DNA of 64,000 nt, from contig CM041292.1 of assembly GCA_023052935.1 (NCBI GenBank), forward strand, positions 144,177,143 to 144,241,142. Direction: 5' to 3'. A program made the translations under genes and the position numbers. Shown here one piece after another: positions 27,581-41,496 of the stretch (position 1 is its first letter; each line of letters starts with the position of its first letter). Under the pieces are notes generated by a model that ran no database searches, was not told the DNA's origin, and saw only the letters and a list, made by a program, of their open reading frames with translations. The stretch comes from Piezodorus guildinii (lineage: Eukaryota; Arthropoda; Insecta; Hemiptera; Pentatomidae).

Positions 27581-30500
27581 TATTATTGAAAAAATAAAAG
27601 ACTTGTGTGGTCGTGCTTTCTAATTTCGAATCATATAACTCGTAGATATTTATGAAATCTATTCGTTGTTTGTTTGTTTATTTATTTAACGTCACTTTAT
27701 GCTATTAAGGCTAATCGGATGATGCTACAGTGGGAGTTCTAAATTTTGCCTATCCAGGTTTTATTAGGACAGGGATCTTTAACGAGTACCTGACATCGCA
27801 CAGGCTCGGGACCACCTTTTAATGTCCCCTCCGAAGGACGACATAACTAAGGATTTTTTAATGGAAGTAAAGGACGACCTGTGTGTTTGAACCCGTGACC
27901 TTTGGCATAGGAGGCTGTTATGCAAGCCACCCAGTTACAAGTGATCCCGAAATCTATTCGTTATTTCGTTTCCTCCCCCCCCCCCTTTTCATGTTATAAT
28001 TAACATAAAAGTTTTTAAATTTAAAACTTTAATATACTTGATATTCTGTTTGTAACTTAAACAATTTTTCCCGTCAACCCTTAAAATTTGATTCTGAATA
28101 AATATAAAGGCAGATCAACTATAAATAGCGATAAATTAACTAATTTTTCCAATTGATATTTGGATTTGGAAAATATTAACCTTTCATATGATATGATATA
28201 TTTTGCTTCGGTTATATAAAATTTAGAGTGTTATATTGGTTTATAATATGTCGAGTTTTAAGTTTTAAATACATATATTTAAGAAGTAAAAAAAAAAAGT
28301 ATGTAAATAATTGCTTTGAAATATTGGCTAAATCGTTGAGTATTGTATTTAACAATACTGCATTTATATGTTATACGATACAAAATAGTAAAAGACAAAA
28401 AACATTCGGTTCAGTTGGAAACACTACAAATTTAAAATGTCCGACAGGAAGCGGCGGTCCTTTTGTGATCATGAAAACTGGAGCACTTTACTCATTTAGT
28501 CCAAAATAGATGGTTAAATTGTCACCGTTTCTCCATTCTTTACGAATAATACGTAATTGAATAATTGTGAGTTGAGAGAAATAAAATAATAATTTTAAAA
28601 GTATCGATTTAAAAAAGAATCATATTAAACCCTCATACTTTTAAAATAGTTTAAAATATTATAAATATTATTTTTGTTTTTACATGAATAACTGTTACTT
28701 TAGTTTAGCTGATATTAACCTAATCCTTCGGGATTCGAATCCCTGTCACGACTCTTTGAAGTCGGTGACTGCCGAGATTTAAACGCCGCTGTTAAAACTT
28801 TTCCAATTGTTCTAGGAGAGGAACAAAATCTTTTACTTATAGCTTTATTCTATAAATGATAAGTTTATTTATAAATCCGGTGCAATATTATGCTTTTCTG
28901 TTACAAAACATGAAAAAGGACGATGAATTTTTTTTAAAAAATATATATTGCTATCACTTCTTGAGATAATTAAGGTATAAACGCTAGTGCATGAAATAGG
29001 TGATAATTTTTACTTTGTAAACCCTGAAAAAAAAATTAGCTTACATGTCGAGTGCTTAAAATCCAAATATTGGATAAATAATAATTCGTACTTGTTCCTG
29101 TACGAACAATGTTTGATACATTAAACATAATCTGGTAAACGATGGAAAATGTTTTAGCAAAAAGTTAACCGTTTATGAAAATAAAGAAAAATGGACTAAG
29201 AAAATGGTTATTGGTATTCAATTTACTAAGAATAAAAAAAAAATCATTGCCAATGACATTGGTTCATTATTAGACTAATGGCTCTTTAAAATAAACACAC
29301 CCTAAAAATTTGAGGTTACACATTTCAAGATACATACATATTTGATAATGAAGCTATTACTTTGACTTACCTATATGTGAAATATATAGTAAGCGAAAGT
29401 ATTGACATTGTGAATTTTTTCTAATCCTTATTTTTAACAGATATAATTTTTTTAGGATCTTCTGAGTCCAATGACCAAAGCCCGCAAAATGGTTTTGTGT
29501 TTCGAATGTGAAATTTCGAATTTTAGAAACGTATATCTCTGAGATTTTACAAAAACTTTTTACCTTAAATTGACTAGCAAGAAGAGCTATTTTATAACAC
29601 GCATTATTCAAATTCTTATGATATCCTTATAAACATTTTATCATGTTGTTTTCATTCTGATTGAAATAGCCTAACAGGACGTAAATACCGAATTTTTTTG
29701 TTCTATTTTTCTAAAGTACTTTAATTTTATGGATTAGATAAAATTAACTGCATCATCTGGTTAACATTGATAAAAAATGGGTAAATATAAAAGTTGCATG
29801 AATTTGAAAACTAAAGGAAAAAAAGCAAACGTGCTTTTTATTTATTATTATTTTTTTTAGTATAAGATTAGTAATATAGATTCACAATATATCGCTGGAA
29901 CGCTAAAGATTTTAGAAAAACACAAAAATCATCTCAAATAAAAACACGTGTAAGTTAATGGAAAGTGACAAAAAGCGGATAAAATTAAGTGATTGTTGTA
30001 GACAACAATATAATAGATCATTTAATCTGAATCACATGTTTCAATTGAAAATCAATGTAATTCCGTTCAACAGTTTTTAATGAATTAAACCAATGGAGGT
30101 ATGGGAAAGTCAAGTATTGTGAACTCAAGATTTTTTTAATATTTAATTAATTTGGAAGATGACTGAGTAATAATCTTGCAATTTTATTCTCGTTTGTATT
30201 TAGTTTTCTGTTCAAGAAGAGATCTTACGCAAAAATAATCAAATCTGACAACAGATTATTTTTATTCAATATTTTGCGGGAACAAATAAGGATTTATTTT
30301 AGAAGATTAATTAATAAAGGCTGCTTATATAAATATTCAAATTTAACGAGTTAATTGTCAAATAACATATTTTAATCACCTGATAAACAAATCTACGATA
30401 AGCAATAGTTGCTCATTTGTTTGACTAGTTCTGTGAGTTTTAGTGCATCATCACTGTATTCATCATCATTTGTCTAGCTCTGTGTGTTTTAGTATCAGCG

Positions 30501-31799
30501 AAAACTATCAAAGCACCATCCTACGAAGAGCCAGAGAAGCATGGATTAGTCGTGCTGAATGTTGCATTCAACAAAACGGTGACCTCTTTGATCAGTTACT
30601 TTAAATATGTTATTAATAATAAATAAGTAGTAATAATAAATAATAAATCGTTAACCTTCGATATTTTTTTAATAAATAAGTTTTAGATATAAGTTAATAT
30701 GAACTTTTTTTAATATTTCGTGTTAATGAACACATACCTAAAATAGTGCCGTGCAATTACGAAACACCTTGTACATATTTTATTATTTTTGAGGGGAAAA
30801 AGGATTATGTATACCGATTATCTATGTTTCGGTGGATTTAAATGGGTTGACGGTAAATTTAATCATAATTATACTTGACCAATCAAAATTTTCTTATTGA
30901 TTAATACTAAACTTTCCAGTGATTGTTAATTGGGCTTGACCTAATAATTAATAATCCACGCTGAGACAGGATATTATTGCAAACGATATTATTGCAGTGG
31001 CTTAATGTTATTAGACAAGATAAACAGACGTGTTGGTATATTTACAATCCTATTAGCATAAATCTGGGAGGAGCAGATGATGTGGATATGATGCAAGGGC
31101 TGACTGATGATGGCTAGGTAATTAGGTTGCCACCAGCTAACCGCTTCGTAATTGGTCCCTCATCTCTTGCTTGGATCGCAACTGACGCCAAACTCCTGGT
31201 TTATTAATTTATTCTCCGGTAACAGTAAAAAGTAATTGAACTTTCTATAATACATAAGTTTACATAATTTATGAATTTCTATTGCATACCAATGTTTATA
31301 GCTTGTGTGGATACTTATGGAATATTAATAAAAGCAAAGTTTTTTGAGGTATACATTATTTGAAAAACTTAATTGAAAAAAGCCCTTACATATATAGAGT
31401 GAGGATATCTATTGACATAGTGTGTAACAAATTTTTTATGCGTTGAATTTCTACAGTATTTAAGCCTTGATACCTCTGAAATATTTAAGATTTTAAGAAT
31501 CTTAGAATCCTGAATAAATAGAGGAAGAATGCACAATAGGTTTATTAGGCTTAATTTTTCCTAAAGAATTGAAACCGTTAATATTATCTATAATTATTTT
31601 TTGTGTAAACCAAAAAAGCGTATTGGTTCTTGATCAGATACATAAATGATTCTTTTTTTTTTTAAATCAATGTATGTGCATAGCGTTTGATTTAAGCATT
31701 TAATCTTAAAATACTGAGCCACTAAGGAAGTTTTAATCAGTGAACGACTTTTTCGTTATCTTATAAATATAAATAAAACTAATATATTTAATATTAATA

Positions 31800-31867
<68 letters not shown>

Positions 31868-34800
31868 ATATAAGTTCATTTTGTTTCGATAAAATGTAGT
31901 AAATTTGTATTTGAGGCTATTAACCTATCTTTCATACCATATTAGTACTCCATTCAAGACGATTAAATAATTAATATTTATGATTAAAATTGTCAATAAT
32001 AATTAGTGCTTAAACTAACCTCCTCTGAATTATTTTAAAATTTAGTTGTTTGTAAAATCAACTGATTAAATATAATGTGCATAGAACGGGTTTTCTGTTC
32101 CAAAGTATCCAAAGTTACCACCATAACAAGTAATTTACAGCATGAGAAAATTTTCTTTTATGTAACTTACTACTCAGTGAAGCCTTAAAACTAAAACTAG
32201 GATTAATAAACATTGTTGAATATTCATTAAGGTACAATCTGTTATAAGAAACTTTGTTAAAAGTTGTAATTAACACAGTCAATCAAGAGTCTAGTGATTT
32301 TAAACAATTATAACTCTTTCAATGTTATATAAATAAGATTAATTGAGTAACTTTTTTATTTCTTTGTATTAAATAGTATGAATGATGGTGAGTGAATAAC
32401 GAATTAAATAAAATTATTGTAAAATTGTAAAAATACATCTAGCATTTATTTCCAATCTCAAAAATTATAATTTATACTTAGCACATAGTAACTAGTTAGT
32501 CAGTTGATTTGAGAAAATAGGTTTCTTTAAAACTTTTTAATTGTACATTTTAAATATGATGGCACTAATTATAATATATACTTTGACTTTATCGTTATTT
32601 TCTGTACATATTGTATGAATGTGGTCCTATATCTCTATTACTATTGTTCATTCTGAAACAGATTGTAATATTTCTCAATAAATAAATATTTAAAAAGAAT
32701 TATAATATATAATGTTTTGTGATTCGTCTCTTAAGAAAATACATATTTAACGAGAACTAAAGACTACTGGTTTTATACATTTTTAAATAATTGATCTATT
32801 CTGTACGTTCTGTTAGTTTCATTAATGACAAATTATTACTAAAGGAAAATGTTTAACTGTTTAGAATCTGATGGAGTTTTAGTTATACATCTTAAGAGCA
32901 CTTTTGTCCAACATTTATAAAACAATTATTTAAATAACTGTTAAATGAAACACATATGTTTCCTCCTCAGTTATCGGACTAATAATTCTCTACTCTAAGA
33001 AGGAATCTGGTGCGCTCAACATACGAATTTCACTTACCTCCGATGTTTAAATCAATTTAAAAACCTTTTAAATTAATTAAGGGTTGAAAAAGGGTGAAAC
33101 AATTACATTCAGCATTTATGAAAACTATGAATATAACAACAGGAATTATTATCAACAATAATCACTTAGGTTTTTGCCCTTTTCGTTTTGCTGAATTATA
33201 TTTAACATCTTTGTATAAGGTATTTTCCTAAATCTTTTAGCTTTCCGATGGTATATTGTACATCTATATTACTATTTTTATTTTCAGGAAAAAATATTTA
33301 ATATTTTCTCTTTCGATTTCCTATAATATTCTTTTATCTTGTATATACCCGTTTTTTGAAATTTCATTTAGTTTTTAAGAAAATAATTGTTAAATTATTA
33401 GTTGCGATTACAAAATTATTTTATTAATGAATACGAAGAACAATAAGGCATACTACAAAAAATAAAATTTATGCTCCATATAATAATATGATTGTGAAAA
33501 AAAAAAAAAGAAATGTTGAACCTTTACTTTAGATGGTTTAAGAAGAAGTTAACTGGAATAATGTATCTATATTTTTTAATAATGGTCTATTAGGGATATG
33601 ATATGGCTACATAATACGACAATGAAGTTCATAAATACATAGGCAAGTAGCATTAATTATACAAACAATCTAGTCTATGAAACATACTATTGTTGAGGGT
33701 ATTTATATTAAAATCATTCTATTCAGGCTTCACTAGAACTATTTTATGAGTATAAAATAGGAATAAATGAATTTCTTACAAACGATCCGGAAAAAGTTTT
33801 ATAAGATGCTGGCAATTGGAAAACAGGAGCTGTATTGAAAGGGCCTTCCTTAGAGAAGAGCTAATCTACCGTGTCTAATATAATTTCAGTAGCACTCAAC
33901 CCTGGAATTCGCACGGCTCTGGAACAAATCTCTTCCTAAATGCTGTTCCTGTTTTCTTTCCATCCGATTTCATTTTACCTATATCAGATATATCGGATCT
34001 TATTGGATAAATATTGTGGTATAAAATGTTCAGAGAAAAATGTAAGTATTGAACGAAATTTTATGTATACGCGTAAAGAAGAAAAATTAATAAGGAAAAA
34101 TATATTTAATCACATAAATTGATCAATTCAATAGTCACAATTGTTGGATTATGACTTATTTAAGCCTTTTCAATATTAATATTTATTATTTTAAAAAAAT
34201 AGTCTCAGAAAAAAGGTTTTATTGGTTCTAAAAAATAAATAATAATTGGATAATATTTTTTTCGTTTTCAAAATGATACTGAAGTAATACAAAATCATTT
34301 TAGCATTAATAAATTCATCAATCATTACTAAATATTTTTCCTTATAGAAGTAATATTATAAAATAAATGAACAAATATATTATTTTTCAGATACCGAAAC
34401 TCAAGGCTCAATCAAATATGGCTTGATCTTTTTTCGATTGTCTAAAAGAACTTGCTATAGTTGCTACACAGTTATTGACATTTATTTAAATATTGATCAA
34501 GTTGTATCACGTGACATTGTTTAGAATCGCAATACATATTTAATTTTGTCTTGAGCGGATAATAATTAGATCTGTAAAGAAATAAGGAAGAATTTTTCTG
34601 ATTAAAACTATTATTTTATTGAACAAAATATATATATTTTTTATCATACATATATGAAGTATCTTAGTTGATCTTAAGCCTCACTCGTCTAACGAATTTG
34701 TTATGCGGTATAGTATACATGATGCGCCGGTACTGGATACAAGCTTTTAATATGCCATAAAAATACTAAGTACATAATTTAGTATATAATGAATGTATTA

Positions 34801-37800
34801 AGACCTTAGAGAGGGGAGCCCAAGTATTTTATATCAGGATAAAATTAACAATAATTTTTTGTTTGGCGGGGGACTTGAACGAACAAACATAGAAACATTG
34901 GTGTAATAAGATAAGTACAATTAGATATCGTGAAGTTGTGAAACTCAGTTTTAACAAAGTTTGTTCTCAAACATTTCTCATTATTACAGTTGTTTTCAGA
35001 GCTGGCTTGTTGCCCAGGTGTTGGAAGAATGGACCTTATTTTACCAATTAGCGAAAAAATGATTTTTATTCCACTTTCTCAAGTAACTAAGACATTTTAA
35101 GGATGGGAAGGATTTGTTGTATCTCTTATCAAATATCTATGTATTTCACGATTCTCTTGGTCAATAAATGTAAATTATAATAGCATATAATTGTTGGGGT
35201 AATTATTAATTAGGGTTTGAGCACCTCTAATTTTAGAGGAAAACCGAAGTCAGAAGTTGCTCGATCATTTCCTGAGGATAAAAAGGGCTAATTAAAAACG
35301 AAAAGAGCATCCCGGAAGGAAGCAGAGACACAGGAAGTTTAAATGATGCTGGAACGGCTATGTGTTGACAGGTTTTAAAAAACGAAACAAAAGCAAGGTT
35401 TTAATGGTGAATGGTTTGTTAAAAATTCTAAATAACTTTTCATAACATAACAAATAGTTTTCAAACCTGTTCATCTAATTCAAGTTAAATTTTTATTTTT
35501 TCTTGCGCATTAGGAACTCAATTCTTTTTATTCTGTTTATGATGTACTAATAACCTAAACTTTATCACGCACACGATGCATAAAAATGAATAATCTATAT
35601 TCAACATCGCAAAAAAAAGTTGTAAATGACATGCCAGCAATAAGATCTTTCTTTTATTTAACAAATAAATATGTATTGAATATATTCCCGCTGCATATCT
35701 GGTAAGTTAATTTTTCAATGATAGTTCAATGAAACATAATTTTTTGATTCTATATAGATATACTTGTATGGCTACTTTTTTTATAATATTATTTAAAAAC
35801 AAAGAAAAGTGAATTTTTAGAAAACTTGCATCATTTTTAATTTTTTTTTTTTTGTTTTAACTCTTTGGTATTATGCTTGAATGAGTCAGTACTGGTGATA
35901 ATAAAAATATAATATGGCATAATTTAATACTCTGAATCATTTAATACTTTTAAAAGTAATATTTTGTAGCTTAGCTCTTTACACTTAACTATGCACTGCA
36001 CACAGAAACATACAAATATACAAGTTGTTTTAATACAAACCCAATTTTCTTATCGATGTAAGTTCCACCTCAATGAGAAATATATTTGTAAGATCCTAAA
36101 CTAATTATAACGGAGGATATTTTTATATGCGCTCTCAAGTATAGATATAAATGATTCTTTAATTCAGTATTCGAAAGTTTCGATAAAATATATGGCTCCT
36201 GACAAATCGTACTGTAAAAACTAAGTAAAAGCGATTGAAAAAACGTGAGCATAAGAATACTTTAAGAGTCATGAGTTCAATAAGCCATAAATCTGCAAAT
36301 ATGGCTAATGGTTTGACTTGGATGGTTCTATTTTCGTTATTTTGGGGATTAAAATCATTTCGGTTCTCAATGACTAAAATAAATATACAAAAAAACATTA
36401 GTTATATCTTATTGTACCAAGGGGCATTATTTATTCGTTCTAACATTTTATAGACAGCAAGCTTAAAATCGTTTTCATATGGTCTGTTCCATACAGACAT
36501 ACTGTAATTTATTAAAATTTTATTATTTTTAAAAATAATTGTCAGGTTACTTTGTTGCGGGGACTTTAGTATTTTATTAGTATTTAATTTTTTTTTTGTT
36601 TATTATTTTCAGTAATGAACTTCTGTAATCGACCAAAAAAACAAAACAAAAAAAAAATCCTTCCCTCAAAATACATTTCAGCATAAGTAGAACCCGAATA
36701 ACGAATAAAAAAAATCCGCCGTTAGCGGCATTTTACCAAAAATCCTGGATCAATTTTCTATAAATTTGTCACAAAAATACTAGGGCATGCACCAATGATC
36801 CCAACATCTATACTTAGATATCATCTGGTTATTTTAAAATGTAGCAGCCGTTTAAATATGATTTAATTTAATAGCTCAGTTATTTTTGAAGATGGAGAAA
36901 ACATTTATTAGTGTTTTAAACCAAAAATAAAAGAAAAAAATTGAAATTGTACACATTAGTACGGCCATAAATCACTTATTTTTTAAGGTAGAGAAATATG
37001 TATAAGTGTTTTTAACTCCCTCCCTCCTCCCTCCAAAGAACAACACGAATAATGATTAAAAAGAGAAAACAGAAAAGAAACAAATTGAAGTTTTTACCAA
37101 TAAATACGCCCATAACTCAGTTATTTTTTAAGATAGAGAACTTTGGAATAAGTAAAGCGCTTTAAACAGAGAAAAAAAGTTCATCTACAAGTATACAAGT
37201 TACAAATTATAATAGACGTATATCTACCGAAACTCGGTTATTATTGAAGATAGGGAAAAATATAAAAGATAAACATCTATAAAAAAATGTATACCCTAAT
37301 ATAGTTATTTGGAAATAATAAACCATTGTGTAATAATTTGCAGCGTTTTTATTGATGTTCTAGTTACAAAATTAAATACTGTACCTATCCGATATGACAA
37401 AAAGTAAGTATGTGTCATATATGGAAAAGAAGAACATAAAATGAGTGTAATTAATGGATGGACCAGAGGATTTTTAATTGAAGGATAAAAGACTTGAGTT
37501 ATATTGAATCAATAAATAAAAGTGCAGCATTAAAGAGAAGTGCTATTGATTGAAATAGCTACTAAGCTATATTTAGGTAGAATTGCTGCGGAAACATGGG
37601 ACCACATAATGAGTTAGGATGGAGAGGTGGAGGGAACAATATTGTTGGCCGGGCTGAGCATTGCGGTGAGTTCTCTGGGGTCTCTACCGGCTTGGTTGTT
37701 TCAATTAGCCTTTAATCTCCTTGTCATGATGATAAAGAGGATATTTCAATATTTGATATGTGTAGCTTTTACTCACCTTCAGGTTTCATAATTCACTAAC

Positions 37801-40800
37801 CTATATAAAGAATATATAGTAAGGGAAAGTATTACGATCGTAATAATTTTCGAATTAGGGATCACTTGTAGCTGGGTGGCTAGCGTAACAGCCTCCCATG
37901 CCAAAGGTCACGGGTTCAAATCCGCAAGTGGTCCTAGGATTTTTTAATGGGAGTAAAATATCCTTAGTTACGCCGTCCTTCGGAGGGGACGTTAAATGGT
38001 GGTCCCGAGCCCGTGCGATGTCAGGTACTCGTTAAAGATCCCTATCCTAATAAAACCTGGATAGGCAAAATTTAGGGCTCCCACTGTAGCATCGTCCGAT
38101 TAGCCATAGTAGCATACAGTGACTTTTAATAAATAAATAAATAAAATAAAAATAAATTTTTGAATTGCAGTTTGCACCGAAAAAAAACAAACACGTTTTA
38201 TGATCTCCTGAGTCCAAATTACAAAGGCCAGTGTATTTGTCGGTGAGTGAGTAATTGATCAGTCTACCTCGAAAACGGTAAGCTGTTTAAAAATGAAATT
38301 TCATATTTTAGAAGCGTATATGTCCTAGATGTTTCAGCAACAAAATCAGCAAACCCCTTTATACCACGAATTTTGCATCTTTTTACGATGTTCTCAAAAA
38401 CGGCTCTAAGGCTATATCGATGTAAACTTTAATGTTATGCAGGTTTTATTCTGAATTTATTAGTCTGATAGGGTTTAAACAAAGGTATTCTAAATTTCCT
38501 AAAATAAATATGTAAAAGTAGAACGAACTAGACATCCAACTAAACGAGAAAAGGGCAAATGAGAAATGTGAATTTATGCTTTTTAGACAAAAGAACAGGA
38601 ATATAGATGTATAATACAACGTTGGAAAGCTAAAGATTTGAGAAAGAATATTACCTTATGCATAAAGTTGTAAGATGTATTGGTATTGGGGGGTGATGAA
38701 AAGCGGATAAAACTAAATAATTGTTAAATATAATTATAGAACACATTATTTAATGAATGATTCTATAAATGATTATATCGAAACTCTATTTCATTTTAAA
38801 CCTTTTTTCACCTTTACTATTATTTAAAAGTCCTTGAATAAATTTTAGGAACCGAGTTAAGAGAATCCCATGTATTGCGCACACCAGATTTTTATTTAAT
38901 AAACCCTAAGCCTCAGGTAAAAGACACGAGTCAAACATGATTTTCAATATTCCAATGATGAAGTATCATTGATTTCCAACTATTCATATTTATTGGTTTT
39001 GGATTAGAAAAAATTAACACACCATAACTACAATACATAATGATGAACAAAATTTATATTTTTTTAAGGTATTGAAGTCAAGAAAATAATTTAATTCACT
39101 GTAAATTTATTTAACATCACTTTTTACCAACGTGGCTAATCGGACAATGCTACAACTGGATTCCTAAGTTTTGCCTATCCAGGTTTCTTAGGATGAGGAT
39201 CTTTAACCAATAGCTAAGGCACGGGTCCACCATTTTACGTCTCATCCAAAAGACGGCTTTAACAAGGATTTTTTACTCATTTTAAAAATCCTTGGGGCAC
39301 CTACCGGGTTTAAATCCGGGACCTTGGACATAGAAGGATATTATGTTAGCCACTATACCAGAGATGTGTGTCAACCTGGGCTCATACCTTAATCCTATAA
39401 TGAAAATAATGTTACACATAATAACATTGTTATTTTTTATATTATAAACGTTGCCTTTTCTCATAATCTCAGTAAGATCTGATACAAGAAAAAAATATTA
39501 CTTAATTAGATCTATTCTTGATGCGTGAATACACCTGAGTTATGCTGTTGTTAGGTTCTCCTCTCTCCCGAGCTGAGATTTATAGTTCAGTAAATCAATT
39601 TACTCTTAACTTACATACACATGATTTATATTTTTCTTTCGAACCCTCTGATCTATGGTTACCCTAATTTTCCTTCCATCAGTACTAAAGCTTAATAACC
39701 CCGCTGTTGCAACTTCTACGCCTGGGAACTAATACCCCTTGGTTCGTGATTTACCACCAACTATGTCTGATAGCCAACACCGTTGGTTAGAAGTTTCCTG
39801 TCTGAAACGATCTACCCGAAATTATTACCACTATTTTCAGCTCGACATATGAAGAATTTTAACTCTTTTAATATGGAATCGAATGCTGTGTACTAATTGA
39901 ATATTTTAAAAACAAAAAAACCTATTTTTAAGTTTTGAAAGCCTGCACAGGAATTTTTTCTTCTTTTTTTTTGTTTAATCGCGCTTTACTTATTTTACAA
40001 CTCTATGCGTGTTTTTCTCTTTATTCAAATATAACCGAGTTATCGGCTTTTTTATTTGTAAAATTTCAATTTTTTTTCTTTACTTTTTTTCTATTTTTTT
40101 GTAATATTTCGCGTTTTTGGGTTAAAAAAACAATAATAAATTATTCCTCTATCTTCAAAAATAATTGAGTTATTGAATTTAATCACTTTTAATCGGACGC
40201 CATTTACAAAATAACCAGCTGATATCAATCTCGGTGTTAGGATAACGTTGCATGTCCTAGTATTTTTGTGGCGAATTTAAACCAATATTGGTCAGTACTC
40301 ATGGATAAATGCCACGGATGGCGGAAAAACAGATTTTTTTGTTGTTCGCTATTCGGGTTCTACGTATCTTGAAACGTAAGCTCTCAAATTTTGAAGAAAG
40401 GAGGGGTATTTTTTTTTGTTTTGGTTGATTACAAAGGTTCATTATTGAAAAAATAAACCAAAAATAGGATCCAATAAATTTTACATTTCAGTAACTTCCT
40501 TGTAATGGTGGAAGTTGTCATATCCTATTGCTTCTGCAAGTCCAACTGATAGTAAAGAATCCGTTGTTAAAATTTTCTTACAGAAAGTAAAGGCTTAATT
40601 AAAAATGTAACTAGTTCTGTGAAATGTTCAGTGGTTAAAAGCGGAAACCAGAGTAGAATATTAAAGCAGAATAGGGTTGTTATTTTCCGCTATGATATTC
40701 ATTTCACAGCTCTTAGAAATAATTTATAAGACCTACGGAGATTCCTCTATTTACAGCCGCTTAGGTTCTGAATTAATAGCTTTAAAATTTCGGAAATGTA

Positions 40801-41424
40801 TTGCATTAAATTCTTGGCTCGGAAAAAGGTGTCGACTTGAAATAATTAATTGTATAAAATTTTAGAGACTTACACTTCATAAAATAATAAAAATTGCAGT
40901 TAGATTGCGGGAGATATAGATTTGAAATGTTCCATGCACAGTATAACGATGAATCAACTTTTCGATATTTTTGAAAGGTAATTAACCAATAATAAATTAT
41001 TATTTATCAATAATTCACATACACATCGGATTTCTGGATAGTGGCAATCGACATTAAGGCATGAAAGTCTTTTTGTCTCTAATGTTAAAAAAAAATAAAT
41101 AAATAAAAAAAATAAGCATATATTGTAAAGAAAATGCAACGTGTTCTGGATTTTGTAGTCGTTATGATAGTGGTTGAATTCATATTGTTGCTAAATTGTT
41201 TTGTATATTTTTTCCTCAATCTAGCCGATATTTAAGCCAAATAAAACGCCTAATGAAATAATACTTACAAATGAGAAAAAAAAAATCATCAAGGTTATGA
41301 ATCATTTAATGCTATTCAGTTTATGAAGTACAAAAATATAATTTTGTTTATAAAAGTAATATAAAGCACATAATTTCTTTTTACTAATTTAGTTTCAGAC
41401 ATTATTATAAATAAATTAATAAAT

Positions 41425-41496
<72 letters not shown>

